A stretch of DNA of 64,000 nucleotides from JALZMG01 sp963844175 (lineage in GTDB: Bacteria > Actinomycetota > Acidimicrobiia > Acidimicrobiales > Ilumatobacteraceae): positions 48,123 to 112,122 of the forward strand of contig CAWJNE010000003.1 in NCBI GenBank assembly GCA_963844175.1, read 5' to 3'. Positions 19,327 through 28,163 of this stretch are shown here, piece by piece. Numbering within the stretch: position 1 is the stretch's first letter; every line of letters begins with the position of its first letter. Position numbers and translations under genes: made by a program. The notes under the pieces were generated by a model, which worked only from the letters and a program-made list of their open reading frames with translations, was not told where the DNA came from and did not search any database.

Positions 19327-20121
19327 AGCGACGAGCTGATCGACGAGTTGCTCGAGCTGGCCTGTCGCCTCGCCGTCGACGCCGGTGCGAGTGCCCTGGC
19401 CGGTCGCCACGACGACGCGTGGCGCGGCCCGGACGTGTTGACCAAGTCCACGGCGACCGACCTGGTCACGGCCCACGACCGGGCGGCCGAACGGATCGTC
19501 GTCGAGGGCATCGCCGCGACCCGGCCCGACGACGCCATCCTCGGCGAGGAGGGGACGAACCGAGCTGGGACCTCGGGCATCTCGTGGTACGTCGACCCGA
19601 TCGACGGCACCACCAACTTCGTGTACGACCTCCCGGCGTGGTGCACGTCGGTCGCCGCCGGTCGCGCCGACGACATGCTCGTCGGGGCGGTCTACGTGCC
19701 GGCGATGGGTGAGCTGTTCGCCGCCGCCGCCGGGCGCGGCGCGACGCTCGATGGCCGCCCGATCACCCACAGCGGCCGGGACGAGCTCGCCCTGGTGCTG
19801 CTGGCCACAGGGTTCGCCTACGACCCGGCCCGCCGACACCGGCAGGCGGCGGTCATCGAGCGCATGATCGGTGACGTCCGCGACATCCGCCGCCTCGGCT
19901 CGGCGGCGCTCGACCTCTGCTACGTCGCCGCCGGTCGCTGCGACGCGTACTTCGAAGCCGGGCTGAACCGGTGGGACATGGCCGCCGGCGAGCTGATCGC
20001 CCGCGAGGCCGGCTGCCGCAGCGGTGACTTCGCCGGTGGGCCGCCCCGTCCGGATGAGCTCCTGGTGGCCGCGCCTGGCATCTTCGACGGCATGACGGCA
20101 TTGCTCGAGCGGAGCGCTTGA
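19324..20121 (+). CDS. Inositol monophosphatase-family protein
   Basis: Mg-dependent sugar or inositol phosphatase, 265 residues. The metal-binding motifs are clear: ILGEEGTN near residue 77, YVDPIDGTTNFVYDLP near 95 and NRWDMAAGELIAREAG near 215. Related enzymes act on inositol phosphate, histidinol phosphate or fructose bisphosphate; the sequence alone does not decide. The GTG lies in the right arm of a hairpin (see repeat entry). Stop overlaps the MOSC start (TGATG). Confidence 0.88.
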   Translation: MSDELIDELLELACRLAVDAGASALAGRHDDAWRGPDVLTKSTATDLVTAHDRAAERIVVEGIAATRPDDAILGEEGTNRAGTSGISWYVDPIDGTTNFVYDLPAWCTSVAAGRADDMLVGAVYVPAMGELFAAAAGRGATLDGRPITHSGRDELALVLLATGFAYDPARRHRQAAVIERMIGDVRDIRRLGSAALDLCYVAAGRCDAYFEAGLNRWDMAAGELIAREAGCRSGDFAGGPPRPDELLVAAPGIFDGMTALLERSA

Positions 20122-20948
20122 TGGGCACGACGGTCGGCCACGTCTCGGAGATCTGGCGCTATCCCGTGAAGTCGATGGGCGGCGAACGTCTCGAGTCCAC
20201 GGAGCTCGACGCCCTCGGGATCCCTGGCGATCGCCGGTTCGCCGTGCGCGACTCGGCGTCGGGCAAGGTGATCAGCGCCAAGCAACCGCGCGCCGGCGGG
20301 AAGTTGCTCGACTGCCTGGCGACCACGGTCGACGGTGGGCTCGAAGTCACCGTCGACGGCGCCACCTTCACGCTCGAGCGGACCGACGAGCTCGACCGCG
20401 CCCTGTCGGGCCTGCTCGGCCGGCCGGTGCACCTCGACTCGACAGCTGCCGCCGGCGACGTGTACGAGAGCTACTGGCCGCAGCTCGACGGGGACATGGC
20501 GCTCAATGACGTCACCGCCGACCTGCCCGTCGCCATGGGCTCCGGCAACACCTTCGTCGACCTCGCCGCGCTGCACGTCGTCGCCACGGCCAGCATCGAT
20601 CACCTGGCGGAGGCACTCCCGCACACGACCGTCACGGCCGCCCGCTTCCGACCGGGCATCCTCATCGGGTCGGCCGGCGCAGGAGAGTTCGTGGAGAACG
20701 ACTGGGCCGGTCACTCGCTGCGCGTGGGCGCGGCGGTGCTCACGGTCACGGCGGCCGCACCGCGCTGCATCATGACGACGCTCGCCCAACCCGGCCTCGA
20801 GCGTGAGGCCGGCGTGCTGCGCACCATCGCCCGGCTCAACCGGCGCGACTTCGGCGGCTTCGGGAACTTCGCCTGCCTCGGGGCGTACGCCGAGGTGGCC
20901 GCCGGTGGCCCCATCGCCGTCGGCGACGATGTCATCCTTCTCGACTGA
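20121..20948 (+). CDS. MOSC-domain protein
   Basis: 275 residues with an N-terminal MOSC beta-barrel (VSEIWRYPVKSMGGERL) and a C-terminal MOSC domain (ARFRPGILI, then APRCIMTTLAQPG carrying the conserved Cys). This fold is found in mARC-type molybdenum enzymes and sulfur carriers; here a molybdenum cofactor-linked oxidoreductase role is possible. Translationally coupled to the phosphatase, although no functional link is obvious. Confidence 0.85.
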   Translation: MGTTVGHVSEIWRYPVKSMGGERLESTELDALGIPGDRRFAVRDSASGKVISAKQPRAGGKLLDCLATTVDGGLEVTVDGATFTLERTDELDRALSGLLGRPVHLDSTAAAGDVYESYWPQLDGDMALNDVTADLPVAMGSGNTFVDLAALHVVATASIDHLAEALPHTTVTAARFRPGILIGSAGAGEFVENDWAGHSLRVGAAVLTVTAAAPRCIMTTLAQPGLEREAGVLRTIARLNRRDFGGFGNFACLGAYAEVAAGGPIAVGDDVILLD

Positions 20949-20955
20949 GTTGATG

Positions 20956-20984
20956 GCCTCGCTCGCTCCGAAGACTCCGCTCAC
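20956..20984 (-). repeat. Dispersed gene-end repeat, copy 3
   Basis: Read on the minus strand this is GAGCGGAGTCTTCGGAGCGAG followed by CGAGGC and then CCATCAA-like sequence, closely matching the left part of the cassettes at 19,215 and 28,160 and the copy at 23,981. It lies 8 bp after the MOSC stop. No hairpin with a start codon is present here. Confidence 0.55.
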
Positions 20985-21100
20985 TCGGCTGGGCCGGGCA
21001 AGGCCGGCCTGGGGTGTCACGCTCGCTGCGCCACGAACGCTCGGGAGCTGCGTACCGAAGTGCACCACGACCGGGACCGGATTCCGGCATCATTGGGCCC

Positions 21101-21778
21101 GTGGGGACAAGAATCCTGGCCGTCGAGGACGACGAGCGCATCCGCGAAGCGGTCAAGCTGGCCCTCGAGGACGAAGGCTGGACGGTGGAGGGCGCCGGCT
21201 CGGGCGAGGAGGCGGTCGCCGCCTTCGCCCATCAGCACCCCGACGTCGTGCTGATCGACATCATGTTGCCCGGCATCGACGGCTTCGAGCTGTGCCGCAC
21301 GCTGCGACGCACCAGTGACGTCCCGATCGTCATGGTCACGGCCCGCAACGACACCCACGATGTCGTCGCCGGGCTCGAGGCTGGCGCCGACGACTACCTC
21401 ACCAAGCCGTTCGCGCCGAAGGAGCTGTCGGCCCGCATCCGCGCCCTGCTGCGGCGCATCCGCCCCAGCCAGCCAGGCCACGAGCGGCTGACGTTCGGCG
21501 ACCTGGAGCTGATCCCCGAGGAGGGCAAGGTGCTGCTCGGTGGGCGCGAGGCTCACCTGACCAAAACGGAGTTCCGGCTGCTCTGCGAGCTGGCTGAGAA
21601 CCGCGGCAAGGTGTTCAGCCGCGAGGAGCTGCTCGACAAGGTCTGGGGGTACGACTACTTCGGCGACGGTCGCCTGGTCGACGTGCACATCCGCCGGCTG
21701 CGTACGAAGGTCGAGCCCGATCCGGCGGCACCGCGCCACGTCGTCACCGTGCGCGGGCTCGGCTACCGCCTGGAGTGA
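21101..21778 (+). CDS. OmpR-family response regulator, MtrA-like
   Basis: 225 residues: receiver domain with AVEDDERI acidic pocket, phosphoacceptor Asp in VVLIDIMLPGIDG near 50, Thr in VMVTARND and Lys in YLTKPF; then an OmpR winged helix (LTKTEFRLLCELAE, VWGYDYFGDGRLVDVHIRRLR). Followed by a histidine kinase and a GerMN lipoprotein, the order of the actinobacterial mtrA-mtrB-lpqB locus that controls wall and division. CATCAT sits 7 nt before the GTG start. Confidence 0.9.
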   Translation: MGTRILAVEDDERIREAVKLALEDEGWTVEGAGSGEEAVAAFAHQHPDVVLIDIMLPGIDGFELCRTLRRTSDVPIVMVTARNDTHDVVAGLEAGADDYLTKPFAPKELSARIRALLRRIRPSQPGHERLTFGDLELIPEEGKVLLGGREAHLTKTEFRLLCELAENRGKVFSREELLDKVWGYDYFGDGRLVDVHIRRLRTKVEPDPAAPRHVVTVRGLGYRLE

Positions 21779-21788
21779 CGGAGCACCG

Positions 21789-23348
21789 TTGACGACGGCC
21801 GACATCGCACCGGGTGGCGGCGACGCCGTCGCCCCACCGCCCCCGGCGATCGAAGGGGTCGGCGAGCGCGCCCGCCGGCGACGGACCTCGGCGACGAACG
21901 CCGAGGGTCGGGTGCGTCGGTTCCCGTCGGCGCGCAGCCGGATCGGGCTGCGGCGGCGGATCCTGCTCGTGTTCACGCTCGGCTCGATGGCGCTGTCGGC
22001 GTTCCTCGCCGTCACGTCGTACGGGCTGGTGCGCTCGAACCTGATCGAGCAGCGCGAGGCGACCAGCCGGGAGGCGGCGTATCGGAACGCCGGGACGGCG
22101 CTGACCCTGCTGCTCGGCGATCCCGAGACGGCCCAGCCGGCCAGCGATCGGCTGCAAGAGCAGGGGGTGCAGGCGCCCTTGATCCGATACGCCGACGCGT
22201 GGTCACCCGGCGTCGGGGTCTACGGACCCGAGGCCATCCCGCGCCCACTGCGCGAGGCGGTGCTCGATCGGGGGGAGGACTCGTGGATGATCGCCGATGT
22301 CGGCGAACAGAGCGTCATCATCTTCGGGATCCCGCTCCCCGACGTGGGCGCCTACTTCGAGTTCTTCGAGATCGGCGACGACGAACAGACGCTGTCCAAC
22401 GTCGCCCTGTCGCTCTTGCTCGCCGGCCTGATCACGACGGCCCTCGGCGTGCTGCTCGGCGTCTTCGCCGCCCGACGCGCCGTGCGCCCGGTCGCCGATG
22501 CCGCCCAGGCGGCCAAGGCGATCGCCGGCGGCGCCCTCGACACCCGCCTGCCGCCGACGCCCGACCCCGACCTGGGCGTGCTGGCCAGCTCGTTCAACGA
22601 CATGGCGTCGGCACTGCAGCTGCGCATCGAGCGCGACGCCCGCTTCGCCTCCGACGTCAGCCACGAGCTGCGATCGCCGCTGATGACGTTGTCGGCGTCC
22701 GTCGAGGTGATGGAGGCTCGCCGCCAGGAGCTCCCCGAGCGGGCGCAAGCGGCGCTGGACCTGCTGACCAGCGACGTCAGCCGGTTCCAGGGCCTCGTCG
22801 AGGACCTCCTCGAGATCAGCCGCTTCGACGCCGGCGCCATCCGGCTGCACGTCGAGGAGCTGCCCGTCGCCGAGTTCGTGCGCAACGCGGTGGCCGTCAG
22901 CTCGGCGCCGCACATCCCGATCACCGTGACCCCGCGCGCCGAGGGGGCCGTGATCCGTGGAGACCGGCGCCGGTTGGCCCGAGTCGTCGCCAACCTCATC
23001 GACAACGCCCGGGCCTACGGCGGCGGCGATCCCGAGCTGGCGATCGTCGAGACCGACCTGCCCGACGATCCCGTGACGAACATCCAGATCCGCGTCGAAG
23101 ACCACGGACCGGGCGTGCCGGTCGAGGAGCGGGCGCTGATCTTCGAGCGCTTCGCCCGCGGCGCCACGGCCGGGCGCCGAGCCGGCAGCGAGGGCGCAGG
23201 GCTCGGGCTGGCCCTGGTCGACGAACACGTGCGCATGCACGGCGGCCGGGTGTGGGTCGACGACCGCAGGGACGGCGAGCCCGGTGCCTCGTTCGTCATC
23301 GAACTGCCGGCCGCCGAGGGCACCGACGCGCCCGAGCCGGAACCGTGA
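21789..23348 (+). CDS. Sensor histidine kinase, MtrB-like
   Basis: 519 residues. Basic cytoplasmic N-terminus, membrane helix (ILLVFTLGSMALSAFLAV), about 140-residue extracytoplasmic sensor, second helix (LLLAGLITTALGVLLGV), HAMP, then DHp with phosphoacceptor His in FASDVSHELRSPLMTL, and HATPase with N box LIDNARAY, VEDHGPGVP and GAGLGLALVDEH. TTG start 10 nt after the regulator stop. Pairs with the upstream response regulator. Confidence 0.92.
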   Translation: MTTADIAPGGGDAVAPPPPAIEGVGERARRRRTSATNAEGRVRRFPSARSRIGLRRRILLVFTLGSMALSAFLAVTSYGLVRSNLIEQREATSREAAYRNAGTALTLLLGDPETAQPASDRLQEQGVQAPLIRYADAWSPGVGVYGPEAIPRPLREAVLDRGEDSWMIADVGEQSVIIFGIPLPDVGAYFEFFEIGDDEQTLSNVALSLLLAGLITTALGVLLGVFAARRAVRPVADAAQAAKAIAGGALDTRLPPTPDPDLGVLASSFNDMASALQLRIERDARFASDVSHELRSPLMTLSASVEVMEARRQELPERAQAALDLLTSDVSRFQGLVEDLLEISRFDAGAIRLHVEELPVAEFVRNAVAVSSAPHIPITVTPRAEGAVIRGDRRRLARVVANLIDNARAYGGGDPELAIVETDLPDDPVTNIQIRVEDHGPGVPVEERALIFERFARGATAGRRAGSEGAGLGLALVDEHVRMHGGRVWVDDRRDGEPGASFVIELPAAEGTDAPEPEP

Positions 23349-23962
23349 CGCCGCGACGCAGGCGCTTCGCCGCCGTCGGCGCCGCCATCGCCATCGCCGT
23401 CGTCTCGGGCTGCGGCATCGACCCCGACACCGGGTCGCGGGCCGTACCTGCCGAACAACGCCTCGAGCTCGATCCCGTCACCCAGGAGGCCGGCCGGTCG
23501 TCGGGAGCCAGCAGGGTGTTCCTGGTCGTCGAGGGCGACAACGGACGCGAGCTGCGTTCGGTGCTGCGCGACGTGCCGAGCGGCGAACCGGAGGAGGTGC
23601 TGCGGACCCTGTTCGCCGGACCGAACGAGCAGGAGATCACCGCCGGCCTGCAGACCGCGCTGCCCGACGACATCGAGGTGCTGTCGGCGCGCCGGGTGAC
23701 GGACATGCTGTACGTCGACCTGTCCGCTCCGCTCGAGCTGCAGAGCACGGCGCTGCGCCTGGCCGTCGCCCAGATCGTGTTCACCGCCGGCGAGCTGCCC
23801 GGCATCGACGCCGTCCGGCTGCGCGTCGACGGCGAGATCCGCGCCTGGCCCGCCGGCCAAGGTGACCTGCAGACCGAGGCGCTGACGGTCTACGACTTCC
23901 CGGGCTACGCCGAGTCGGCCCTCCCCCCGTACCCCCCAATCCCCGCCAGCACCGTCCCGTAG
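23345..23962 (+). CDS. GerMN-domain lipoprotein, LpqB-like
   Basis: 205 residues with an Arg-rich signal peptide and lipobox VVSGC near residue 23, then a GerMN domain (PNEQEITAGLQTALPDDIEVL, TDMLYVDLSAPL) near 80-160. LpqB lipoproteins modulate the MtrB sensor; this one is much shorter than LpqB because it lacks the C-terminal propeller. GTG start overlaps the kinase stop (GTGA), supporting a signalling complex. Confidence 0.8.
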   Translation: MTPRRRRFAAVGAAIAIAVVSGCGIDPDTGSRAVPAEQRLELDPVTQEAGRSSGASRVFLVVEGDNGRELRSVLRDVPSGEPEEVLRTLFAGPNEQEITAGLQTALPDDIEVLSARRVTDMLYVDLSAPLELQSTALRLAVAQIVFTAGELPGIDAVRLRVDGEIRAWPAGQGDLQTEALTVYDFPGYAESALPPYPPIPASTVP

Positions 23963-23980
23963 ACCGGCCGAGCCGAGCAC

Positions 23981-24010
23981 GCGGAGTCCTCGGAGCGAGC
24001 GAGGCGATCA
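23981..24010 (+). repeat. Dispersed gene-end repeat, copy 4
   Basis: GCGGAGTCCTCGGAGCGAGC plus GAGGCGATCA; 24 of 25 bases match the reverse complement of the copy at 20,956. It fills the gap between the convergent ends of the lipoprotein and phosphofructokinase genes and includes the latter's stop codon. Confidence 0.55.
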
Positions 24011-25043
24011 CGCAAAGAAGATCTCGGCGACGTCGTGGAACAGGGTCAGGTCGACGGGCCGGGTGCGACCGATGGTCAGGTTGAGCGGGGCGGCGACGAT
24101 GTCCGACCCGCGGGACACGACCATCTGCCCCCAACCGCCGGCATGGACGAGGTCGATGGCGGCGACGCCGAACCTGGTCGACAGCACCCGGTCGAAGGCC
24201 GTCGGTGTCCCGCCGCGCTGCACGTGGCCGAGCGACACCACCCTGGTCTCGAACCCGGTGCGGGCGCCGATCTCGCGTGCGATCACGTCGGCGATGCCAC
24301 CGAGGCGCACGTGGCCGAACTCGTCGTACAGCTTGTCGCCGATGTCGAGCGTGCCGGCGACCGGCTCGGCCCCCTCGGCGACGACGACGATCGACGCGTA
24401 GCGCCCCCCTTCGTGGCGCTTGCTGATCCGGGCGCAGATCTCCTCGACGTCGAACGGGATCTCGGGGATCAGCACCATGGCCGCGCCACCGGCGATGCCA
24501 GCGTGGACGGCGATCCACCCGCTGTGGCGTCCCATCACCTCGACCACCATCACGCGATCGTGGCTCTCGGCCGTGGTGTGCAGCCGGTCGATGGCGTCGG
24601 TGGCGATCTGCACGGCGGTGTTGAACCCGAACGTGACGTCCGTCCCGACGATGTCGTTGTCGATCGTCTTCGGGACCCCGACGATCGGCAGCCGCTCCTC
24701 GGCGAACAGCTGTGACGCCACGGAGAGCGACCCGTTGCCGCCGATCACCACCAGCGCATCGATGCCGAGGTCGTTGAGGGTGGCCTTGACCTCGTCGACC
24801 CCCGTGGGCGAGTCGAACGGGCTCCCCCGCCTCGTCCCGAGGACGGTGCCCCCGCGGGGCAGCGTGCCGCGCATGGATTCGACGGTCAGCGGAATCGTGC
24901 GGCGCGCCTCGCACCCCGTCCCACGCGTCGAGGAAGCCGACCAACTCGTCACCGTGCCCGCGCTCGCCCTTGCGCACGATGGCGCGGATGACGGCGTTCA
25001 GCCCGGGACAGTCGCCGCCGCCCGTCAAGATGCCAACGCGCAC
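24008..25043 (-). CDS. pfkA: 6-phosphofructokinase (frame broken)
   Basis: Phosphorylates fructose 6-phosphate in glycolysis. N-terminus MRVGILTGGGDCPGLNAVIR, then after a break GIDALVVIGGNGSLSVA, VPKTIDNDIVGTD (catalytic Asp), MGRHSGWIA and HVQRGGTPTAFDR. Removing one base near 24,911 joins DAWDGV to EARRTIPLT, giving about 345 residues. Gly at the second position after GGN (ATP-type GGxG rather than PPi-type GGxD) points to ATP as donor, while PKTIDND is typical of the actinobacterial mixed group. The usual Asp/Glu of GG(D/E)G is Asn here. Confidence 0.92.
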
Positions 25044-25077
25044 GGCCGCAGCGTACGCGGTGCTATCAATCCGGATC

Positions 25078-25425
25078 GTGGGATGGGACGCCAGTCGACC
25101 GGTGCCGTGGCCGCGGCTGATGCGCGAGTGGATGATCTACGCCGGGATCATGACCGTCATCTTCCTGCTGTTCTTCCGCAGCGGGAACTTGATCGGCATC
25201 ATCGGCGGCCTGCTCGCCAGCGGCCCGCTGTACCTCGGGTTCGGCTACCTCCTGGCCAAGTTCGGCTACCAGCGCAAGACGCTGAAGGAGCTGCGCACAC
25301 CGCAGGCCGCGGCCGGGCGCCAGAGCTCGTCGTCCGTCGCGGACGACCGACCCAAGCCGGCGCCGACCCGCCGCACGTCGGCCGGCCCGAACCGCCGTCC
25401 GACCCCGAGCCGCAAGCGCCGCTGA
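25078..25425 (+). CDS. Small membrane protein with basic tail, unknown
   Basis: 115 residues: two membrane helices (MIYAGIMTVIFLLFF and IIGGLLASGPLYLGFGYLL) and a Lys/Arg/Pro-rich cytoplasmic C-terminus ending in PSRKRR. No family recognised with confidence. GTG start preceded by TATCAAT at leaderless spacing. Ends 6 nt before glycerol kinase. Confidence 0.65.
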   Translation: MGWDASRPVPWPRLMREWMIYAGIMTVIFLLFFRSGNLIGIIGGLLASGPLYLGFGYLLAKFGYQRKTLKELRTPQAAAGRQSSSSVADDRPKPAPTRRTSAGPNRRPTPSRKRR

Positions 25426-25431
25426 CGACCC

Positions 25432-26904
25432 ATGACGTGCGTGATCGCCATCGACGCCGGCACCACGGGCATCCGCAGCAGGGCGGTGTTCACCGACGAT
25501 CGCCCGACCGTCGCCTCCTACCGCGAGTTCACCCAGCACTTCCCCCGCCCCGGCTGGGTCGAGCACGACCCGGCCGAGATCTGGACCGCCGTGCGCGCCA
25601 CGCTCGACGACGTCGTCGGGCAGGTCGGCCTCGACGACGTGGCGGCGATCGGCATCACCAACCAGCGCGAGACGGCCGTCGCCTGGGACCGCACGACGGG
25701 GCAGGCGTACGGCAACGCCATCGTCTGGCAGGACCGCCGCACCGCAGCCCGCTGTGGCGAGTTGACCCCCTACCTCGACCTGGTCCGCCGACGCACCGGG
25801 TTGGTCCTCGACCCGTACTTCACCGGGACCAAGTGGGAGTGGCTCCTGCAGCACCGCGAGGTGCCCGTCGGCGATCAGCTGGCCCTCGGCACGGTCGACT
25901 CGTGGGTGATCTGGAACCTCACCGGCGGCGAGGTGCACGCCACCGATGCCACCAACGCCAGCCGCACGATGCTCTTCGACATCCACCAGTTGCAGTGGGA
26001 CGACGAGCTCTGTGAGCTGCTCCACGTGCCGCGAGGTGCGCTGCCTTCCGTCGTGGCGTCGAGTGGTCGGGTCGGCACCACCTCCGACCGGTGCGGGGCG
26101 CCGGCCGGGATCCCGATCAGCGGCATCGCCGGTGACCAGCAGGCGGCGCTGTTCGGCCAGGCCTGCGTCCGCCCCGGGATGGCCAAGAACACGTACGGCA
26201 CCGGCAGCTTCGTGCTGCTCAACGTCGGCGACTCGTGCCCCGATCCCACGGACGGCATGCTCACGACGGTCGCCTGGACCCTGGCCGACGGCACCGTCGC
26301 CTACGCCCTCGAGGGCGCCATCTTCTCCACCGGATCGGCGATCCAGTGGTTGCGCGACGGGCTCGGGATCATCGACGACGCCGGCCAGACCGAAGCGTTG
26401 GCAAGCAGCGTGCCCGACAGTGGTGGCGTCTTCGTCGTGCCCGCGTTCACCGGGCTCGGCGCGCCGTGGTGGGACCCATACGCCCGGGGCACCGTGGTCG
26501 GCATCACCCGCGGGACGACCGCCGCCCACGTGACGCGTGCCGTCGTCGACTCGATGGCGCTGCAAACCCGCGATGCCGTGGAGGCGATGGTGGCGGCCAG
26601 TGGCACTGCGTTGCGCGAGCTGCGCGTCGACGGCGGCGCATCGGTGATGGACCTGCTCCTGCAGACGCAGGCCGATCAGCTCGGCGTCGACGTGCTGCGG
26701 CCGCACGACCAGGAGACGACGGCGCTGGGTGCGGCCTACCTGGCGGGGCTGGCCGAAGGCGTCTGGCCCGACCTCGACGCCGTCGGCGCGCAGTGGGCGC
26801 TGCAGCGCTCCTTCACGCCGAACCCTGATCGCCAGGCCGCCGACGCCGCCCACGCCACGTGGCTGCGCGCCGTCGCCCGGTCACGCGATTGGGCGGGTGA
26901 GTAG
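25432..26904 (+). CDS. glpK: Glycerol kinase
   Basis: Converts glycerol to glycerol 3-phosphate. 490 residues, normal for the family: AIDAGTTGIRSR phosphate loop, ITNQRETAVAWDRTTGQ, WQDRRTAARC, FTGTKWEWLL, DSWVIWNLTGG, and the second-domain GDQQAALFGQ and RGTVVGITRGTTAAH. The short GIRSR segment follows the glycerol kinase T-(S/T)-S-R pattern. The last 24 bp overlap the convergent ACT gene. A glpD lies at 46 kb. Confidence 0.95.
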   Translation: MTCVIAIDAGTTGIRSRAVFTDDRPTVASYREFTQHFPRPGWVEHDPAEIWTAVRATLDDVVGQVGLDDVAAIGITNQRETAVAWDRTTGQAYGNAIVWQDRRTAARCGELTPYLDLVRRRTGLVLDPYFTGTKWEWLLQHREVPVGDQLALGTVDSWVIWNLTGGEVHATDATNASRTMLFDIHQLQWDDELCELLHVPRGALPSVVASSGRVGTTSDRCGAPAGIPISGIAGDQQAALFGQACVRPGMAKNTYGTGSFVLLNVGDSCPDPTDGMLTTVAWTLADGTVAYALEGAIFSTGSAIQWLRDGLGIIDDAGQTEALASSVPDSGGVFVVPAFTGLGAPWWDPYARGTVVGITRGTTAAHVTRAVVDSMALQTRDAVEAMVAASGTALRELRVDGGASVMDLLLQTQADQLGVDVLRPHDQETTALGAAYLAGLAEGVWPDLDAVGAQWALQRSFTPNPDRQAADAAHATWLRAVARSRDWAGE

Positions 26905-27516
26905 CGCGGCGACCGCCGTCGCCAGCAGCTCGAGCCGTCGCCGCTCGCGCTGGTGGATCGCCCGCCCGGAGCGCCCGACGGCCACCGACAGGCCGGCGCC
27001 GGGCAGCCGGGCCCACATCAGGTCGCCGGGACCGTTGTCCAGCACCGACGGACCCAGGTGCTCGCTGCCGTCGAGGAACGCCTCGAGCCAACGTACGTCG
27101 GGCGCCGCACCGGCGGCCATGATCACGCCACCGGCGCTGGCCAGGACCACCCAGTCGGCATCGGCGGCGACGAGCAGCCCGTGACCCAGCGTGGCCGGCC
27201 GATCTTCGGCGTCAGTGGCGGCGACGCGGGCGGCGAGCTCGAGGAACGCCGTCGCCGGGTCGGGCCGGTCCGCTGAGGCCGGCCGGATGTGCTCGACGGC
27301 CACACCGTCGACGGCACCGATCTCCTTGGCCAGCAGCTCGACCGACGTCGAGTCGGGCAGCGACACCACCAGCTCGTCGATCACCCGGCCGGCGCCGCGC
27401 TCGAGGATGTCGATGGCCGTGACGTCGGCGTGGACGGCGCCGATCCGGCTGGCCACCTGGCCGAGCGCGCCCGGGCGGTCGGGCAGCCACACCCGCACCA
27501 CCATCGTTCGGCTCAT
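26881..27516 (-). CDS. ACT-domain protein, unknown role
   Basis: 211 residues with an N-terminal ACT domain (VRVWLPDRPGALGQVASRIG, then a typical beta-alpha-beta-beta pattern), a ligand-binding fold that often senses amino acids. The C-terminal part resembles a degenerate GAF-like domain, not assigned. TAGTAT lies 6 nt before the ATG on the minus strand, and a TetR-type operator sits between this -10 and its -35 region, so the divergent TetR may control it. Confidence 0.75.
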   Translation of the reverse strand: MSRTMVVRVWLPDRPGALGQVASRIGAVHADVTAIDILERGAGRVIDELVVSLPDSTSVELLAKEIGAVDGVAVEHIRPASADRPDPATAFLELAARVAATDAEDRPATLGHGLLVAADADWVVLASAGGVIMAAGAAPDVRWLEAFLDGSEHLGPSVLDNGPGDLMWARLPGAGLSVAVGRSGRAIHQRERRRLELLATAVAALLTRPIA

Positions 27517-27530
27517 CGCCGGATACTACT

Positions 27531-27567
27531 TGACACGGTCCGTGCCAAGTTGGCATGATCCGTGCCA
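27531..27567. promoter_or_regulatory. Tandem TetR-type operators and divergent leaderless promoters
   Basis: Two 17-bp near-palindromes, TGACACGGTCCGTGCCA (27,531-27,547) and TGGCATGATCCGTGCCA (27,551-27,567), start 20 bp apart, two helical turns. For the plus-strand gene, TTGACA (27,530-27,535) and CATGAT (27,554-27,559) are 18 bp apart and the ATG at 27,567 follows 7 nt later. For the minus-strand gene, TAGTAT is at 27,528-27,523. Autorepression of both is inferred. Confidence 0.75.
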
Positions 27568-28163
27568 TGACCGTGGGATCGGCGTCGGCCCGCCCCGAAC
27601 ACCACGGGGCATGGGCCCACCACCGCGCCGACGTCCGGTCGCGCATCCTCGTCGCCTACCTCGAGCTGCTCGACGCCGAGAGCGTCAGTGGCGTGTCGAT
27701 GCCCGCCGTGGCCGACCGCGCCGGCGTGTCGGTCCGCACGCTGTACCGCTACTTCACGACGAAGGACCAGCTGCAGCAGGCCGCAGCCAGCTGGTTCGAC
27801 GACCTCGCCCGCGACCGGATCGCCGGTGCCGAGGTCGACCGCTCGACCATGGGCGCCTACCGCCGCGCGCTCTGGACGGAGATGGCCGGCCGGATGTCGG
27901 CCGTGCGCCTGCAGCACGCCACCACCGAAGGACGGACCATGCGGACGCGCCGGCTCGACGAGGCGCGGGAGGTGGTCGACGCCGCCCTCGATCCGGGACT
28001 CACCGGACGGGCGCGTGCGGAGACCGTCGACCTGATCGTCGCCGTGTCGTCGTCGTCGATGTTCCTGGAGCTCGTCGACCGGATGGGCCACGACCCCGAG
28101 CGCTCCGCCGACCTGATCACCGATCTCATCGAGCTCATCATCGACAAGGGAGGACGACAGTGA
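27567..28163 (+). CDS. TetR-family transcriptional regulator
   Basis: 198 residues. The N-terminal helix-turn-helix is clear: RSRILVAYLELLD, VSMPAVADRAGVSVRTLYRY and FTTKDQL. The C-terminal ligand-binding helices are unassigned. The ATG at 27,567 is preferred to ATG 27,555, because the latter lies inside the second operator and upstream of the predicted transcription start. The stop begins the second intergenic cassette, which leads into the PEP-utiliser-like gene. Confidence 0.88.
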   Translation: MTVGSASARPEHHGAWAHHRADVRSRILVAYLELLDAESVSGVSMPAVADRAGVSVRTLYRYFTTKDQLQQAAASWFDDLARDRIAGAEVDRSTMGAYRRALWTEMAGRMSAVRLQHATTEGRTMRTRRLDEAREVVDAALDPGLTGRARAETVDLIVAVSSSSMFLELVDRMGHDPERSADLITDLIELIIDKGGRQ

